The notes: generated by a model not told the origin, from the letters alone. Shown: positions 22,924 through 30,356, counted from the first letter of the stretch. The stretch is DNA of 56,466 bases from DATLFP01 sp035540955 (GCA_035540955.1 DATLFP010000207.1:1-56466); one strand, 5' to 3'. Translations and numbers: made by a program.

Positions 22924-24374
22924 GCAGCGCGACAGCCAGGCGGGCGGGCGCCATCGGGCTCCCGGTGCTGGGGGCAGCGGCGATCGCCGCCGCCGTGACG
23001 CTGGCCGACGAGGGCCGGCGCGAGCAGCTGCGGCGCAGCGCCCGCATCTGGCGGCTCACCGCGCGACGAGGCATCCACTGGGGTGTCATCCGGGTGCGGG
23101 GCGTGGGCAAGGATGCCGAGGCCCGCGCGGCCCTCGACGAGCACTTCGCGATCCGGACGGCCGAGGACGTCGCCAAGGAGCTCGGCAACATGAAGGGCGC
23201 CATCATGAAGGCGGGGCAGATGTTCTCCTTCATCGCCGAGGGCCTGCCGCCCGAGGCGCGCGCGGCGTTGGCCACCTTGCAGGCCGATGTTCCGCCCATG
23301 GCCCCGACCCTGGCCGAGCAGGTCGTGCGCGAGGAGCTGGGCGCCGATCCCGACCGGCTCTTCCTCGACTGGAACCCGGAGCCGGTGGCGGCGGCGTCGA
23401 TCGGTCAGGTGCACAAGGCGGTGCTCCGCGACGGCCGCGAGGTGGCGGTGAAGGTGCAGTACCCGGGCGTCGACCGGGCGATCAAGGGCGACCTCGACAA
23501 CGCCGAGCTGCTCTACGGCCTCTTCTCGCAGTTCGCCATGAAGAACATGGACGTGAAGGGCATCGTCGACGAGCTCCGGGACCGGATGGGTGACGAGCTC
23601 GACTACCGCATCGAGGCCCGCAACCAGCAGGAGGTCGCCGACCTGTACCGCGGGCACCCCTGGGTCCGCGTCCCCGCCGTGGTGCACGAGCACTCGGCCC
23701 GCCGGGTCCTCACCACCGAGTGGGTCGACGGCATGCGGTGGGACGAGCTCCTCGCCAGCGGGTCGCGCGAGGTGAAGGAGCACGCCGGCGAGGTGTTGTT
23801 CCGGTTCGCACAAGGCTCGATCAACAGCCACGGGCTCTTCAACGGCGATCCGCACCCCGGCAACTACCGGTTCCACCACGACGGTTCGGTGACGTTCCTC
23901 GACTTCGGCCTCGTGAAGCGGTGGACGCCGGGCGAGCTCGAGCAGATGCAGCCGGTGCTCGACGCCACCCTTGCCCGCGATCCGCAGGGCGCGCACGACG
24001 CGATGGTCGCCGCTCGCTTCCTTCCCGAGGGCAACACCGTCGACCCGCAGCTGCTCTTCGACTACCTGCAGCCGCCGTGGGAGCCCTACATGGTGGAGCA
24101 GTTCACCTTCACCCGCCCGTGGCTGGCCGAGATGCTCGGGAAGATGATCAACATGCAGGGCCCGATCCTCGACATCGTCCGCCAGCTGAACATGCCGGCG
24201 TCCTACGTGATCCTCGACCGGGTGGTGTGGGGCATGTCCGCCCTGCTGGCCCACCTCGAGGCGTCCGGGCCGTGGGGCGCGATCCTCGCCGAGTACCGCA
24301 AGGGCGCGCCGCCGGCCACCGAGCTCGGCCGCCAGGAGGCGGCCTGGCGCGCCACCCGCGCCGCCACCGCCTGA
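22920..24374 (+). CDS. ABC1/UbiB-family atypical kinase
   Basis: A 484-residue UbiB/COQ8-like protein kinase-fold ATPase. The N-terminal 'KxGQ' motif is 'IMKAGQMFSF', the Ala-rich nucleotide loop 'VAAASIGQVHKAVL', the lysine strand 'VAVKVQYPG', the catalytic 'FNGDPHPGNY' and the metal-binding 'FLDFG'. A hydrophobic stretch at residues 10-27 may anchor it. The family supports quinone biosynthesis or lipid homeostasis; here menaquinone is the likely quinone, by inference. The GTG start is coupled to the zinc finger gene. Confidence 0.9.
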   Translation: MSSATARRAGAIGLPVLGAAAIAAAVTLADEGRREQLRRSARIWRLTARRGIHWGVIRVRGVGKDAEARAALDEHFAIRTAEDVAKELGNMKGAIMKAGQMFSFIAEGLPPEARAALATLQADVPPMAPTLAEQVVREELGADPDRLFLDWNPEPVAAASIGQVHKAVLRDGREVAVKVQYPGVDRAIKGDLDNAELLYGLFSQFAMKNMDVKGIVDELRDRMGDELDYRIEARNQQEVADLYRGHPWVRVPAVVHEHSARRVLTTEWVDGMRWDELLASGSREVKEHAGEVLFRFAQGSINSHGLFNGDPHPGNYRFHHDGSVTFLDFGLVKRWTPGELEQMQPVLDATLARDPQGAHDAMVAARFLPEGNTVDPQLLFDYLQPPWEPYMVEQFTFTRPWLAEMLGKMINMQGPILDIVRQLNMPASYVILDRVVWGMSALLAHLEASGPWGAILAEYRKGAPPATELGRQEAAWRATRAATA

Positions 24375-24386
24375 CCCGCACCGGAG

Positions 24387-24406
24387 GCCGCCGGCGCCGG
24401 CGGCCG
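24387..24406. terminator. 20-bp GC palindrome between convergent genes
   Basis: A perfect palindrome, GGCCGCCGGC-GCCGGCGGCC, sits in the 34-base gap between the ABC1 kinase gene and the convergent metallopeptidase gene. It can fold on both strands and probably ends both transcripts. No U tract is present. Confidence 0.5.
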
Positions 24407-24408
24407 AG

Positions 24409-24891
24409 TCAGTCGCCGTCGAAGCCCTTGGCCAGCAGGTAGCCGGTGGCCCGCTCGCTCATCGGGTAGCGGGCGCACAGCGCGTCGAAGCGGGTGTTGT
24501 GCCGGGGCTCGACCAGGTGGGCGAGCTCGTGGACGAGCACGGCGTCGATGACCCAGCGGGGGAACCCGACCATCCGGGAGGACAACCGGATGGTCGCGTC
24601 GGCCGGCGTGCACGAACCCCAGCGGCTCGTCTGGTTGTCGACCCAGCGGACGGAGCGGGGCGTGGGGAAGCCGTGTTCCTCGGCCAGCTGGCGGGCGCGG
24701 AGGTCGAGGTCGACGCGGTCGGCGAGGGCGCGCTTGGTGAACCGGCGGAGCATCTCCTCGACCCAGTGCTCCTCCTCGGCCCGGCTGAGCGACGCGGGGA
24801 TCGACACCCGCACGAGGTCGTCGCCGACCTGCAGCGCACTGATGGTCTTGCGCCGCTTCTTCGAGCGCACGACCTCGACCCGCATCGTCAT
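24409..24891 (-). CDS. YgjP/WLM-like zinc metallopeptidase
   Basis: A 160-residue protein of the YgjP (DUF45)/SprT-like metallopeptidase group. The zinc motif is 'VLVHELAHLVEPRHNTRF' (HELAH plus a downstream His), preceded by the family's 'SRWGSCTPADATIRLSSRM' (quoted in part). The N-terminus is basic and has the expected 'RRKTISALQVGDDLVRVSIP' strands (quoted in part). It starts at ATG 24891, three bases after the phosphatase gene on the same strand. No physiological substrate is established for the family. Confidence 0.84.
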   Translation of the reverse strand: MTMRVEVVRSKKRRKTISALQVGDDLVRVSIPASLSRAEEEHWVEEMLRRFTKRALADRVDLDLRARQLAEEHGFPTPRSVRWVDNQTSRWGSCTPADATIRLSSRMVGFPRWVIDAVLVHELAHLVEPRHNTRFDALCARYPMSERATGYLLAKGFDGD

Positions 24892-24894
24892 GTC

Positions 24895-25512
24895 CTACAG
24901 ATTGGGGTGCGCCGTGACGTGATCGGTGGACGGGTCGAGGAGCAGCACCCGGTCGCCGACGTCGATGCGCTCGCCGTGCACGTCGAGGAAGACACCGCCG
25001 AGGTTGGGGCACGGCGGCGGCTTCTCCACCCCGTGGTGGCGCTCGAGCAGACGGATCACCCCGCCGTGGGCCACGACGAGCACCTCACCGCCGTCGAAGG
25101 CGCCGGCCACCTCTCGGATGGCGGCCACGACCCGCTCGATGATCGCCTCGTTCGCCTCCCCGCCGGGCGGTGACGGCATCCCGCCCGTGCGCCACGCCTC
25201 GTAGGTCCCCGGCCAGCGCTCGTCGATCTCGGCTCGCGTGAGCCCTGTCCAGTCGCCCACGTCTCGCTCGCGCAACCCGGCCTCGACCTGCACGGGCCCG
25301 ACCCCGATCGCCTCGCTGATGATGAGTGCGGTCTGCATCGCCCGCTGCAGGTCGGACGCGACGATGGCGTCGACGGCGCCGACCGCGGCAGCGGCCTCGA
25401 GCGCCTGCTGACGTCCGAGGTCGCTCAGCTCGGGGTCGGCCCAGCCCTGCCAGCGCCCGATGGCGTTCCACGCCGACTCGCCATGGCGGACGAGCAGGAT
25501 GCGCGTCGTCAT
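24895..25512 (-). CDS. Histidine phosphatase family protein (phosphoglycerate mutase-like)
   Basis: A 205-residue branch-1 histidine phosphatase. The catalytic 'LLVRHGESAWN' contains the phospho-accepting His, 'RERDVGDWTGLTRAEI' holds the Glu region, and 'VLVVAHGGVIRLL' gives the second His. This architecture covers broad-specificity phosphatases, alpha-ribazole phosphatase and cofactor-dependent mutases; the sequence does not decide between them. ATG 25512; divergent from the MaoC-like gene by 22 bases. Confidence 0.87.
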   Translation of the reverse strand: MTTRILLVRHGESAWNAIGRWQGWADPELSDLGRQQALEAAAAVGAVDAIVASDLQRAMQTALIISEAIGVGPVQVEAGLRERDVGDWTGLTRAEIDERWPGTYEAWRTGGMPSPPGGEANEAIIERVVAAIREVAGAFDGGEVLVVAHGGVIRLLERHHGVEKPPPCPNLGGVFLDVHGERIDVGDRVLLLDPSTDHVTAHPNL

Positions 25513-25534
25513 CGCCTCGTTCTAGCGTGCCGCC

Positions 25535-26386
25535 ATGGCCCTTCCTCTCGAGAAGCTCGGTACCACCTACGACGAGACCACCGAGGTCATCGACCCCGAT
25601 CGCGCGAAGGCGTACGCGGCGGCGACCAACGACCCCAACCCCGCCTACGCCGAGGGTCGGTTTGCCCCGCCGGTGTTCGGCGTGGTCCCCACGTGGGGGG
25701 CGATGGGCCTCGCTGTGGCCGACGTCGTGCCCGCCGAGGCGCTGATGATGATCGTCCACGGCGAGCAGGACATGCACTTCCACCAGCCCCTCGTGCCCGG
25801 CGCCAAGCTGCGGACGAAGGCGAGCGCCCACTCGGTACGGGTGGCCGGCTCCGGCACCCGCTTCACGATCCAGGTCGACAGCGTCGACGACAGCGGCGAT
25901 CCCGTGCTCACCGAGTACGTGACGATGTTCATCCGGGGCATGAGCGACGGCGAGAGCGGCGGGCCCGACAAGCCCAACCACGACCTCCCCGATCTGGCTG
26001 CGGCCAAGAAGGTCGGCTCGCACACGGTGCACGTCGACGACGACCAGACCTACCGCTACAAGGAGGCGTCGGGCGACAACATGCCGATCCACGTCGACGA
26101 CGCGTTCGCCAAGCAGGTCGGTCTCCCCGGCATCATCGCCCACGGCCTGTGCACGATGGCGATGTGCAGCCAGTCGGTCATCGAGCTGGCGGCCGGCGGC
26201 GATCCGGGACGGCTGAAGCGGCTGGCCGTGCGGTTCGCCGCCAACGTCTTCCCCGGCAACGACGTCGAGACGACCGTGTACGCCCTGCCGCCCGATGAAG
26301 GCGGCAACGAGGTCTATGTGTTCGAGGCCACCTCGGCCGGCCAGACCGTGATCAAGAACGGCCGGGCCGAGATCGCGCCTGCGTGA
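25535..26386 (+). CDS. MaoC-like double hotdog hydratase
   Basis: A 283-residue protein with two hotdog domains. The N-terminal one (residues 10-130) resembles FAS1-type dehydratase domains ('PPVFGVVPTWG'). The C-terminal one carries the MaoC hydratase motif 'YKEASGDNMPIHVDDAFAK' followed by 'GLPGIIAHGLCTMAM', with the Asp/His dyad. The likely reaction is hydration of enoyl-CoA or the reverse in fatty acid or steroid metabolism. It begins a small operon with moaD-like and membrane protein genes. Confidence 0.86.
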   Translation: MALPLEKLGTTYDETTEVIDPDRAKAYAAATNDPNPAYAEGRFAPPVFGVVPTWGAMGLAVADVVPAEALMMIVHGEQDMHFHQPLVPGAKLRTKASAHSVRVAGSGTRFTIQVDSVDDSGDPVLTEYVTMFIRGMSDGESGGPDKPNHDLPDLAAAKKVGSHTVHVDDDQTYRYKEASGDNMPIHVDDAFAKQVGLPGIIAHGLCTMAMCSQSVIELAAGGDPGRLKRLAVRFAANVFPGNDVETTVYALPPDEGGNEVYVFEATSAGQTVIKNGRAEIAPA

Positions 26387-26393
26387 TCGCCGG

Positions 26394-26630
26394 GTGACCA
26401 CGCTGCGGCTGTTCGCCTCGGCGCGCGAGGCGGCGGGCACCGACCGGCTGGAGCTCGAGGCGGGCACGGTCGGTGAGGTGCTGGACCAGGCGCGGGCCCG
26501 GTTCGGCGAGCACTTCGCGGCGGTGCTCGCCACGAGCCGGGTCTGGCGCAACGGTGAGCCGACGACCGACGACGCGGCCGTGGGCGAGACCGACGAGGTC
26601 GCCGTGCTCCCGCCGGTCTCCGGTGGCTAG
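26394..26630 (+). CDS. moaD: MoaD/ThiS-family sulfur carrier protein
   Basis: A 78-residue ubiquitin-fold sulfur carrier: 'TLRLFASAREAAGTDRLELE' start (quoted in part), acidic middle, 'AVGETDEVAVLPPVSGG' ending in the Gly-Gly that is adenylated and thiocarboxylated. This is probably the small subunit of molybdopterin synthase; no other moa gene is in the window. GTG 26394 follows the MaoC gene by seven bases, and its 3' end overlaps the next gene by eight bases. Confidence 0.87.
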   Translation: MTTLRLFASAREAAGTDRLELEAGTVGEVLDQARARFGEHFAAVLATSRVWRNGEPTTDDAAVGETDEVAVLPPVSGG

Positions 26631-27378
26631 CAAGGCGCCGGGAGCCGGGTTCGCGGTCGTCCACGACATCGACGGACCCAAGGTCCGTCTCGGCGCGGTG
26701 TGGTTCGCGGCGACGATCGCCGCCTGCTTCGCCGGTCGGCCGGCACTCGCGGTGCTGATGGCCGCGGCAGTTGCCTGCGCCGCCGACCAGGTGGTGCGGC
26801 TGCACGATCCGCGAGCGGCGGCGGCGGTGCTCGAGGAGCCGGTGCGGTTGGTCGCGGTGCTCGGCGCGGCGTCGCTCCCGCTGGCCGCGGCCGCCGGCTC
26901 CGACACCCTCACCGGCGCCTGCGCCCTCTCGGTGATGGCGGCGGCGTGCGTGGGTGGGGGACGGAGCGCCGTCGTGGTGCTCGGCGTGCTTCCCCTCGGG
27001 CTCGGGGCGGCGGCGCCGGTGCTGCTCCACCACCTGGGCACGTCGGCGGCACTCGTGCTGCTGGTCCTCGTGGCTGCCTACGACGCCGGGGACTTCCTGG
27101 TCGGCACCGGCGCGGGCACCACGTGGGAGGGTCCCGCCGCCGGCGTGGCCGCCGTCGCCGTCGCCGGCTTCGCCTTCACGGTGATCGGTCCGCCACCCGT
27201 GCTCGAGGAGGGAGCGGCGACGGCGGCCGTCCTCGTCGCCATGCTGGCGCCGCTCGGGCCACCGTTGGCTTCGCTGATCGTCGGCGACGGCGCCACGAAG
27301 GCCCGCTTCGTCCGCCGCCTCGACTCGCTCGTCCTCTGCGGCCCCGTGACCGCGTTCGTGCTCGCCGCCCTCCTCTGA
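26623..27378 (+). CDS. Polytopic membrane protein, distantly CdsA-like
   Basis: A 251-residue protein with six to seven hydrophobic segments. The C-terminal part 'AYDAGDFLVGTGAGTTWEGPAAG' and 'IVGDGATKARFVRRLDSLVLCGP' recalls the phosphatidate cytidylyltransferase pattern (Asp...Gly...EG...GD...K...DR.DS), but several canonical residues are missing or altered. It is either a divergent CDP-diglyceride synthase or a non-catalytic relative. GTG 26623 overlaps moaD. A strong hairpin terminator follows 10 bases after the stop. Confidence 0.55.
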   Translation: MASKAPGAGFAVVHDIDGPKVRLGAVWFAATIAACFAGRPALAVLMAAAVACAADQVVRLHDPRAAAAVLEEPVRLVAVLGAASLPLAAAAGSDTLTGACALSVMAAACVGGGRSAVVVLGVLPLGLGAAAPVLLHHLGTSAALVLLVLVAAYDAGDFLVGTGAGTTWEGPAAGVAAVAVAGFAFTVIGPPPVLEEGAATAAVLVAMLAPLGPPLASLIVGDGATKARFVRRLDSLVLCGPVTAFVLAALL

Positions 27379-27388
27379 CCCATCCCCT

Positions 27389-27439
27389 CGAACCTTGTCG
27401 CGCTCGCCCGCCGCAGGCGGGCGAGCGCGACAAGGTTCG
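27389..27439. terminator. 24-bp perfect stem-loop between convergent genes
   Basis: Two perfect 24-base arms (27389-27412 and 27416-27439, beginning CGAACCTTGTCGCGCTCG) flank a three-base GCA loop. It sits between the CdsA-like gene and the convergent cupredoxin gene and should end both transcripts. The arms are much longer than a normal intrinsic terminator. A GGTTGGTTGGTTGG-like run follows on the plus strand. Confidence 0.75.
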
Positions 27440-27461
27440 GGTTGGTTGGTTGGCTGGTCCT

Positions 27462-27788
27462 CTAGGGGGTGACCTCGACGGTGCCGTTCATCCCCGGGTG
27501 GACGGTGCAGTGGTAGTTGTAGCGGCCGGCGTCCTCGAAGGTGTGCTCGAACTCGCCCTCCTTCTGGAGGTCGCTCGAGAAGTCGTCGGCCACGACGTTG
27601 TGGGCGTTGTTCCCGACCCATCGCCACGTGACGGTGTCCCCGGCGCTCACGGTGATGGTCTTCGGGCGGAACACGTTGTCGTCGACGAGCACCACGCCGG
27701 GTTCGGTCGGCGCGCCGCTGTCGTCGTCTCCTCCGCAGGCTGCGAGCACGAGAGCGAGCGGCAGCGCCGCGAGGAGCAGCCGCCTCAT
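27462..27788 (-). CDS. Lipoprotein cupredoxin (plastocyanin-like blue copper protein)
   Basis: A 108-residue exported lipoprotein: signal peptide with lipobox 'VLAAC' (Cys18), a short acidic linker, and a cupredoxin fold. The type 1 copper ligands are all visible: His in 'NNAHNVV', Cys in 'YNYHCTVHPGM', the following His and Met. It probably carries single electrons at the outer face of the membrane. ATG 27788 overlaps the stop of the membrane protein gene (ATGA), so the two are co-translated partners. Confidence 0.88.
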   Translation of the reverse strand: MRRLLLAALPLALVLAACGGDDDSGAPTEPGVVLVDDNVFRPKTITVSAGDTVTWRWVGNNAHNVVADDFSSDLQKEGEFEHTFEDAGRYNYHCTVHPGMNGTVEVTP

Positions 27789-28513
27789 CCGAAGAGGATC
27801 TCCATCACCACGTAGAGGACCGCGAGCACGACGAACCCGCCGATGATCGTGTTCTGGTGCTTGTCGATGTGCCACGCCTCGGGCTTGCCGGGGGCCGGGG
27901 CCCGCAGCGCGATGCCCTCGATGACGACGAGCACCACGGCGACCACGATCCACCAGACGGCCCGGTCCCCGCCCTCGGGCAGCAGCTCGAAGTCGGTGAG
28001 GGTGAAGAAGTGGCTCGTCGCCACCATGAAGAACAGCATCGGGATCGACAAGAGCGTGTTCGTGCGGGATGCGCAGGCGGCCTTGCGAGCGGCGACGGCG
28101 GCGGCGGGGTCGGCCTCGCCGCCGGCCAGCAGGCCCTCGGCGTTGGCGATGACCGTGCGCTGGTTCGGCCAGATCACGAGCCAGACGTTGAGGAACATGA
28201 TCGTCGCCATGACGATGCCCGTGAGGATGGCCATGCCCGGCGTCGACTTCATGTAGTCGGCGTCGTACTGCTCCTGCAGGATGAAGAGCAGCAGTCCGAA
28301 GGCGAGGGTCATCATGGCGCCCCAGCGGAACCACCACAGCGCCCGCGGCGCGAGCTTGGCGAGCGCCTCGTTGCGGCTCCCGGCTTCGAACGCCGCGAAC
28401 GCCGGCACCTGCACGAAGTTGAAGTAGTAGAGCAGGCCGATCCAGGTGATGCCCGAGATGATGTGGCCGTATCGGGCCAGGAACTCGATGCCGGCCTCGG
28501 TGAAGATCTCCAT
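27785..28513 (-). CDS. PuuD-like (DUF989) integral membrane protein
   Basis: A 242-residue membrane protein with about six helices similar to the membrane part of the urate hydroxylase PuuD family: 'YGHIISGITWIGLLYYFNFVQ' (quoted in part) near the N-terminus, 'LWWFRWGAMMTL', 'NVWLVIWPNQRTVIANAEG', and 'MLFFMVATSHFF'. The C-terminal cytochrome c domain of true PuuD is absent. Coupling to a blue copper lipoprotein suggests a membrane redox role rather than purine oxidation; this is inference. ATG 28513 has a GGAGGGG Shine-Dalgarno. Confidence 0.75.
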   Translation of the reverse strand: MEIFTEAGIEFLARYGHIISGITWIGLLYYFNFVQVPAFAAFEAGSRNEALAKLAPRALWWFRWGAMMTLAFGLLLFILQEQYDADYMKSTPGMAILTGIVMATIMFLNVWLVIWPNQRTVIANAEGLLAGGEADPAAAVAARKAACASRTNTLLSIPMLFFMVATSHFFTLTDFELLPEGGDRAVWWIVVAVVLVVIEGIALRAPAPGKPEAWHIDKHQNTIIGGFVVLAVLYVVMEILFG

Positions 28514-28591
28514 GGGGTCCCCTCCAGTGACGCCAGACGTCGAGCGGCGGATCGCCGCTCATGCCTTCGGCGGGCCGCGTGGCCCAGGCGG

Positions 28592-28619
28592 ACCATAACC
28601 GCGCGCCCGATGGCGTCAA
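28592..28619 (-). promoter_or_regulatory. Candidate promoter of the PuuD-like/cupredoxin operon
   Basis: On the minus strand, TTGACG (28619-28614) and TATGGT (28597-28592) are separated by 16 bases, a good housekeeping-type promoter. Transcription would begin near 28585, giving a leader of about 70 bases before ATG 28513. Confidence 0.5.
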
Positions 28620-28626
28620 GTCATAC

Positions 28627-28648
28627 GACCTCGACCGGGGTCGAGGTC
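28627..28648 (-). terminator. Stem-loop downstream of sodN
   Basis: Perfect 10-bp arms (GACCTCGACC / GGTCGAGGTC) around a GG centre, 24 bases after the sodN stop and just upstream of the next promoter. No U tract follows. Confidence 0.5.
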
Positions 28649-28671
28649 AAGGGGACCGATCGAGGAGCCGG

Positions 28672-29091
28672 TCAGTCGGTCTTGGTCTCCCAGAACAGCT
28701 TGTCGATGTCGCCGATGGCGTCGAGCAACCGCTGGGCGACCGTGGGGTCGACGGTGTGCTTCGCCTCGCCGGCGAGCTTCGTCGCGTTCCAGAACAGGTC
28801 GTGCAGCTCGGGGTGGGCCTCGAGGTGCTCGGGGGTGAAGTAGTCGGTCCACAGCACCCACAGGTGGTGCTTGACCAGCTCGGCCCGCTGCTCCTTGATC
28901 AGGATCGCCCGCTGGCGGAACAGACCGTCGTCGCTGTCGTGGTACTTCTCGATGATCTGCTGGACCGACTCCGCCTCGATCCGGGCCTGCGCGGGGTCGT
29001 AGACGCCACAGGGGAGATCGCAGTGCGCCGACACGACCTCGACGTCGAGCACCCGCTCGGCGGCGTGGATCAGGGAGGGCAGGATCTTCAT
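28672..29091 (-). CDS. sodN: Nickel superoxide dismutase
   Basis: A 139-residue Ni-SOD precursor that dismutates superoxide to hydrogen peroxide and oxygen. After a 22-residue leader comes the nickel hook 'HCDLPCGVYDPAQARIEAES' (quoted at its limit): His23 becomes the mature N-terminus, with Cys24 and Cys28 as thiolate ligands. The remaining four-helix bundle matches the family, e.g. 'KHHLWVLWTDYF'. ATG 29091 has AAGGAG upstream. The maturation protease gene is divergent and its reading frame starts almost on top of this start codon. Confidence 0.95.
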   Translation of the reverse strand: MKILPSLIHAAERVLDVEVVSAHCDLPCGVYDPAQARIEAESVQQIIEKYHDSDDGLFRQRAILIKEQRAELVKHHLWVLWTDYFTPEHLEAHPELHDLFWNATKLAGEAKHTVDPTVAQRLLDAIGDIDKLFWETKTD

Positions 29092-29467
29092 GGTGTCTCC
29101 TTCGTCGTGGCTCTCCCGCGCCAGTACCCCCGTACGCCTCGTGGTAGTCGAGGGCGGATCGATGGAGCCGGCGCTCGCTCCCGGTGACCGGCTCCTCGTC
29201 GTGCGGTGTCGCCCGCGGCCGGGTGACGTCGTCGCCCTGCCCGATCCCCGTCAGCCGGCGAGGACGATCGTCAAGCGGGTGGTCGGTGTCGAGGGGGACA
29301 CCGTGACCGTCGCCGGCGACAACGCCGCTGCCTCCACCGACAGCCGCGCCTTCGGCCCCGTGCCCCGCCGGTCGGTGCTCGGCCGGGCCATCTACCGCTA
29401 CGCGCCCCGTTCGACCGCCGGTTGGCTACCGTCGCGTCGTGGATCTCGACGTCGTGCTCGCGGATGA
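29090..29467 (+). CDS. sodX: SodX-type signal peptidase (Ni-SOD maturation protease)
   Basis: An S26-family peptidase of at most 125 residues that should cleave the SodN leader to expose the His ligand. The catalytic Ser is in 'VEGGSMEPALAPGD' and the Lys in 'TIVKRVVGVEGD'; 'VAGDNAAASTDSRAFGPV' matches the family box. The start is unsettled: ATG 29090 or GTG 29093 would overlap or abut the sodN start codon, whereas GTG 29141 leaves a 49-base divergent promoter space but begins only about seven residues before the Ser. No membrane anchor is present. Its end overlaps the rsiG-like gene by 29 bases. Confidence 0.83.
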   Translation: MVSPSSWLSRASTPVRLVVVEGGSMEPALAPGDRLLVVRCRPRPGDVVALPDPRQPARTIVKRVVGVEGDTVTVAGDNAAASTDSRAFGPVPRRSVLGRAIYRYAPRSTAGWLPSRRGSRRRARG

Positions 29468-29963
29468 CTACATCGGCGACGTCACGGCCCTGACGATGGA
29501 CGACCTCCGGGCGAAGCGGGCGGCGTGCCAATCGCTCGAGGTCGGCCTGTCCTACCTGCGGCGCATGGCCCAAGGTCGGCTCGACATCGTGGCGGCGGAG
29601 GTCCGGCGCCGGTCCGAGGGCGGACCGCCGCCCGATCCCGACGACCTCGTGCGCAGCCTCAGCGGCATCCTCGCCGACCACATCACCTCCGCCGGCAACG
29701 GCCGGTTGCCCCAGCTGCTGGGGCCCAGCGTCGACGACCTCGACACGAGCGAGCTCGACGCCATCGCCGGGCCGGGTCGCCTCGTGGGGATCGCGGGCAC
29801 CTCCGAGGAGGACCTCGGCGACCTGGTCGAGCGCCTGGCGACGTTCGAGGCCGACGTGTCGGCGCGCCGCCGGGCCCTGCACGAGCGGATCGACGTGCTC
29901 CAGGCGGAGCTCACCCGCCGCTACAAGACCGGTGAGGCCTCGGTCGAGACGCTCCTCAAGTAG
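29439..29963 (+). CDS. rsiG: RsiG-family cyclic-di-GMP-binding anti-sigma homologue
   Basis: A 174-residue, mainly helical protein. The first helix carries the exact signature E(x3)S(x2)R(x3)Q(x3)D: Glu34, Ser38, Arg41, Gln45, Asp49. The last helix carries a second copy with one change: Glu137, Ser141, Arg144, His148, Asp152 (His for Gln). In Streptomyces RsiG, two such motifs on an antiparallel coiled coil bind a cyclic-di-GMP dimer and sequester the sporulation sigma factor WhiG. No whiG gene is in this window. GTG 29439 lies inside the end of sodX. An XRE regulator follows by five bases. Confidence 0.8.
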   Translation: MDLDVVLADDYIGDVTALTMDDLRAKRAACQSLEVGLSYLRRMAQGRLDIVAAEVRRRSEGGPPPDPDDLVRSLSGILADHITSAGNGRLPQLLGPSVDDLDTSELDAIAGPGRLVGIAGTSEEDLGDLVERLATFEADVSARRRALHERIDVLQAELTRRYKTGEASVETLLK

Positions 29964-29968
29964 GGACC

Positions 29969-30355
29969 ATGCCGCCCCGCCCGATGAAGGACCTCGAGGA
30001 TCGGTGGGCGGACGTCGGCGCCTTCATCCGCGATCAGCGGCAGAACGGCCGCATCTCGCTGCGCAAGCTCAGCGAGATGGCAGGGATCTCCAACCCCTAC
30101 CTGAGCCAGATCGAGCGTGGGCTCCGCAAGCCGTCGGCCGACATCCTCCAGCAGATCGCCAAGGCGCTGCGCATCTCCGCCGAGACGCTGTACGTGCGGG
30201 CCGGGATCCTCGAGGAGCGACAGGGTGAGGAGGACGTGACGATGGCGGTCCTCCGGGACGCCCAGCTCTCCGAGGAGCAGAAGCAGACCCTGCTGCGGAT
30301 CTACCGCTCCTTCGTGGCCGAGCACGACTCGAGCCCCGCGGTCCCCGAAGCCTGA
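29969..30355 (+). CDS. XRE-family transcriptional regulator
   Basis: A 128-residue protein with one Cro/C1-type HTH (residues about 18-72): 'RISLRKLSEMAGISNPYLSQIERGLRKPSADILQQIAKAL' pattern (key residues Leu-Ser, Gly-Ile-Ser, Tyr-Leu-Ser-x-Ile-Glu-Arg-Gly). The C-terminal 50 residues are acidic and helical with no known sensor domain. It probably forms an operon with the RsiG homologue. A pair of 57-base repeats starts one base after its stop. Confidence 0.86.
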   Translation: MPPRPMKDLEDRWADVGAFIRDQRQNGRISLRKLSEMAGISNPYLSQIERGLRKPSADILQQIAKALRISAETLYVRAGILEERQGEEDVTMAVLRDAQLSEEQKQTLLRIYRSFVAEHDSSPAVPEA

Positions 30356-30356
30356 A

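Noticed and set aside
22665..24254. Upstream extension of the coiled-coil protein frame on the minus strand
   Set aside because: Entirely antisense to the ABC1 kinase and zinc finger genes; residues there are not protein-like, so the start was set at 22664.
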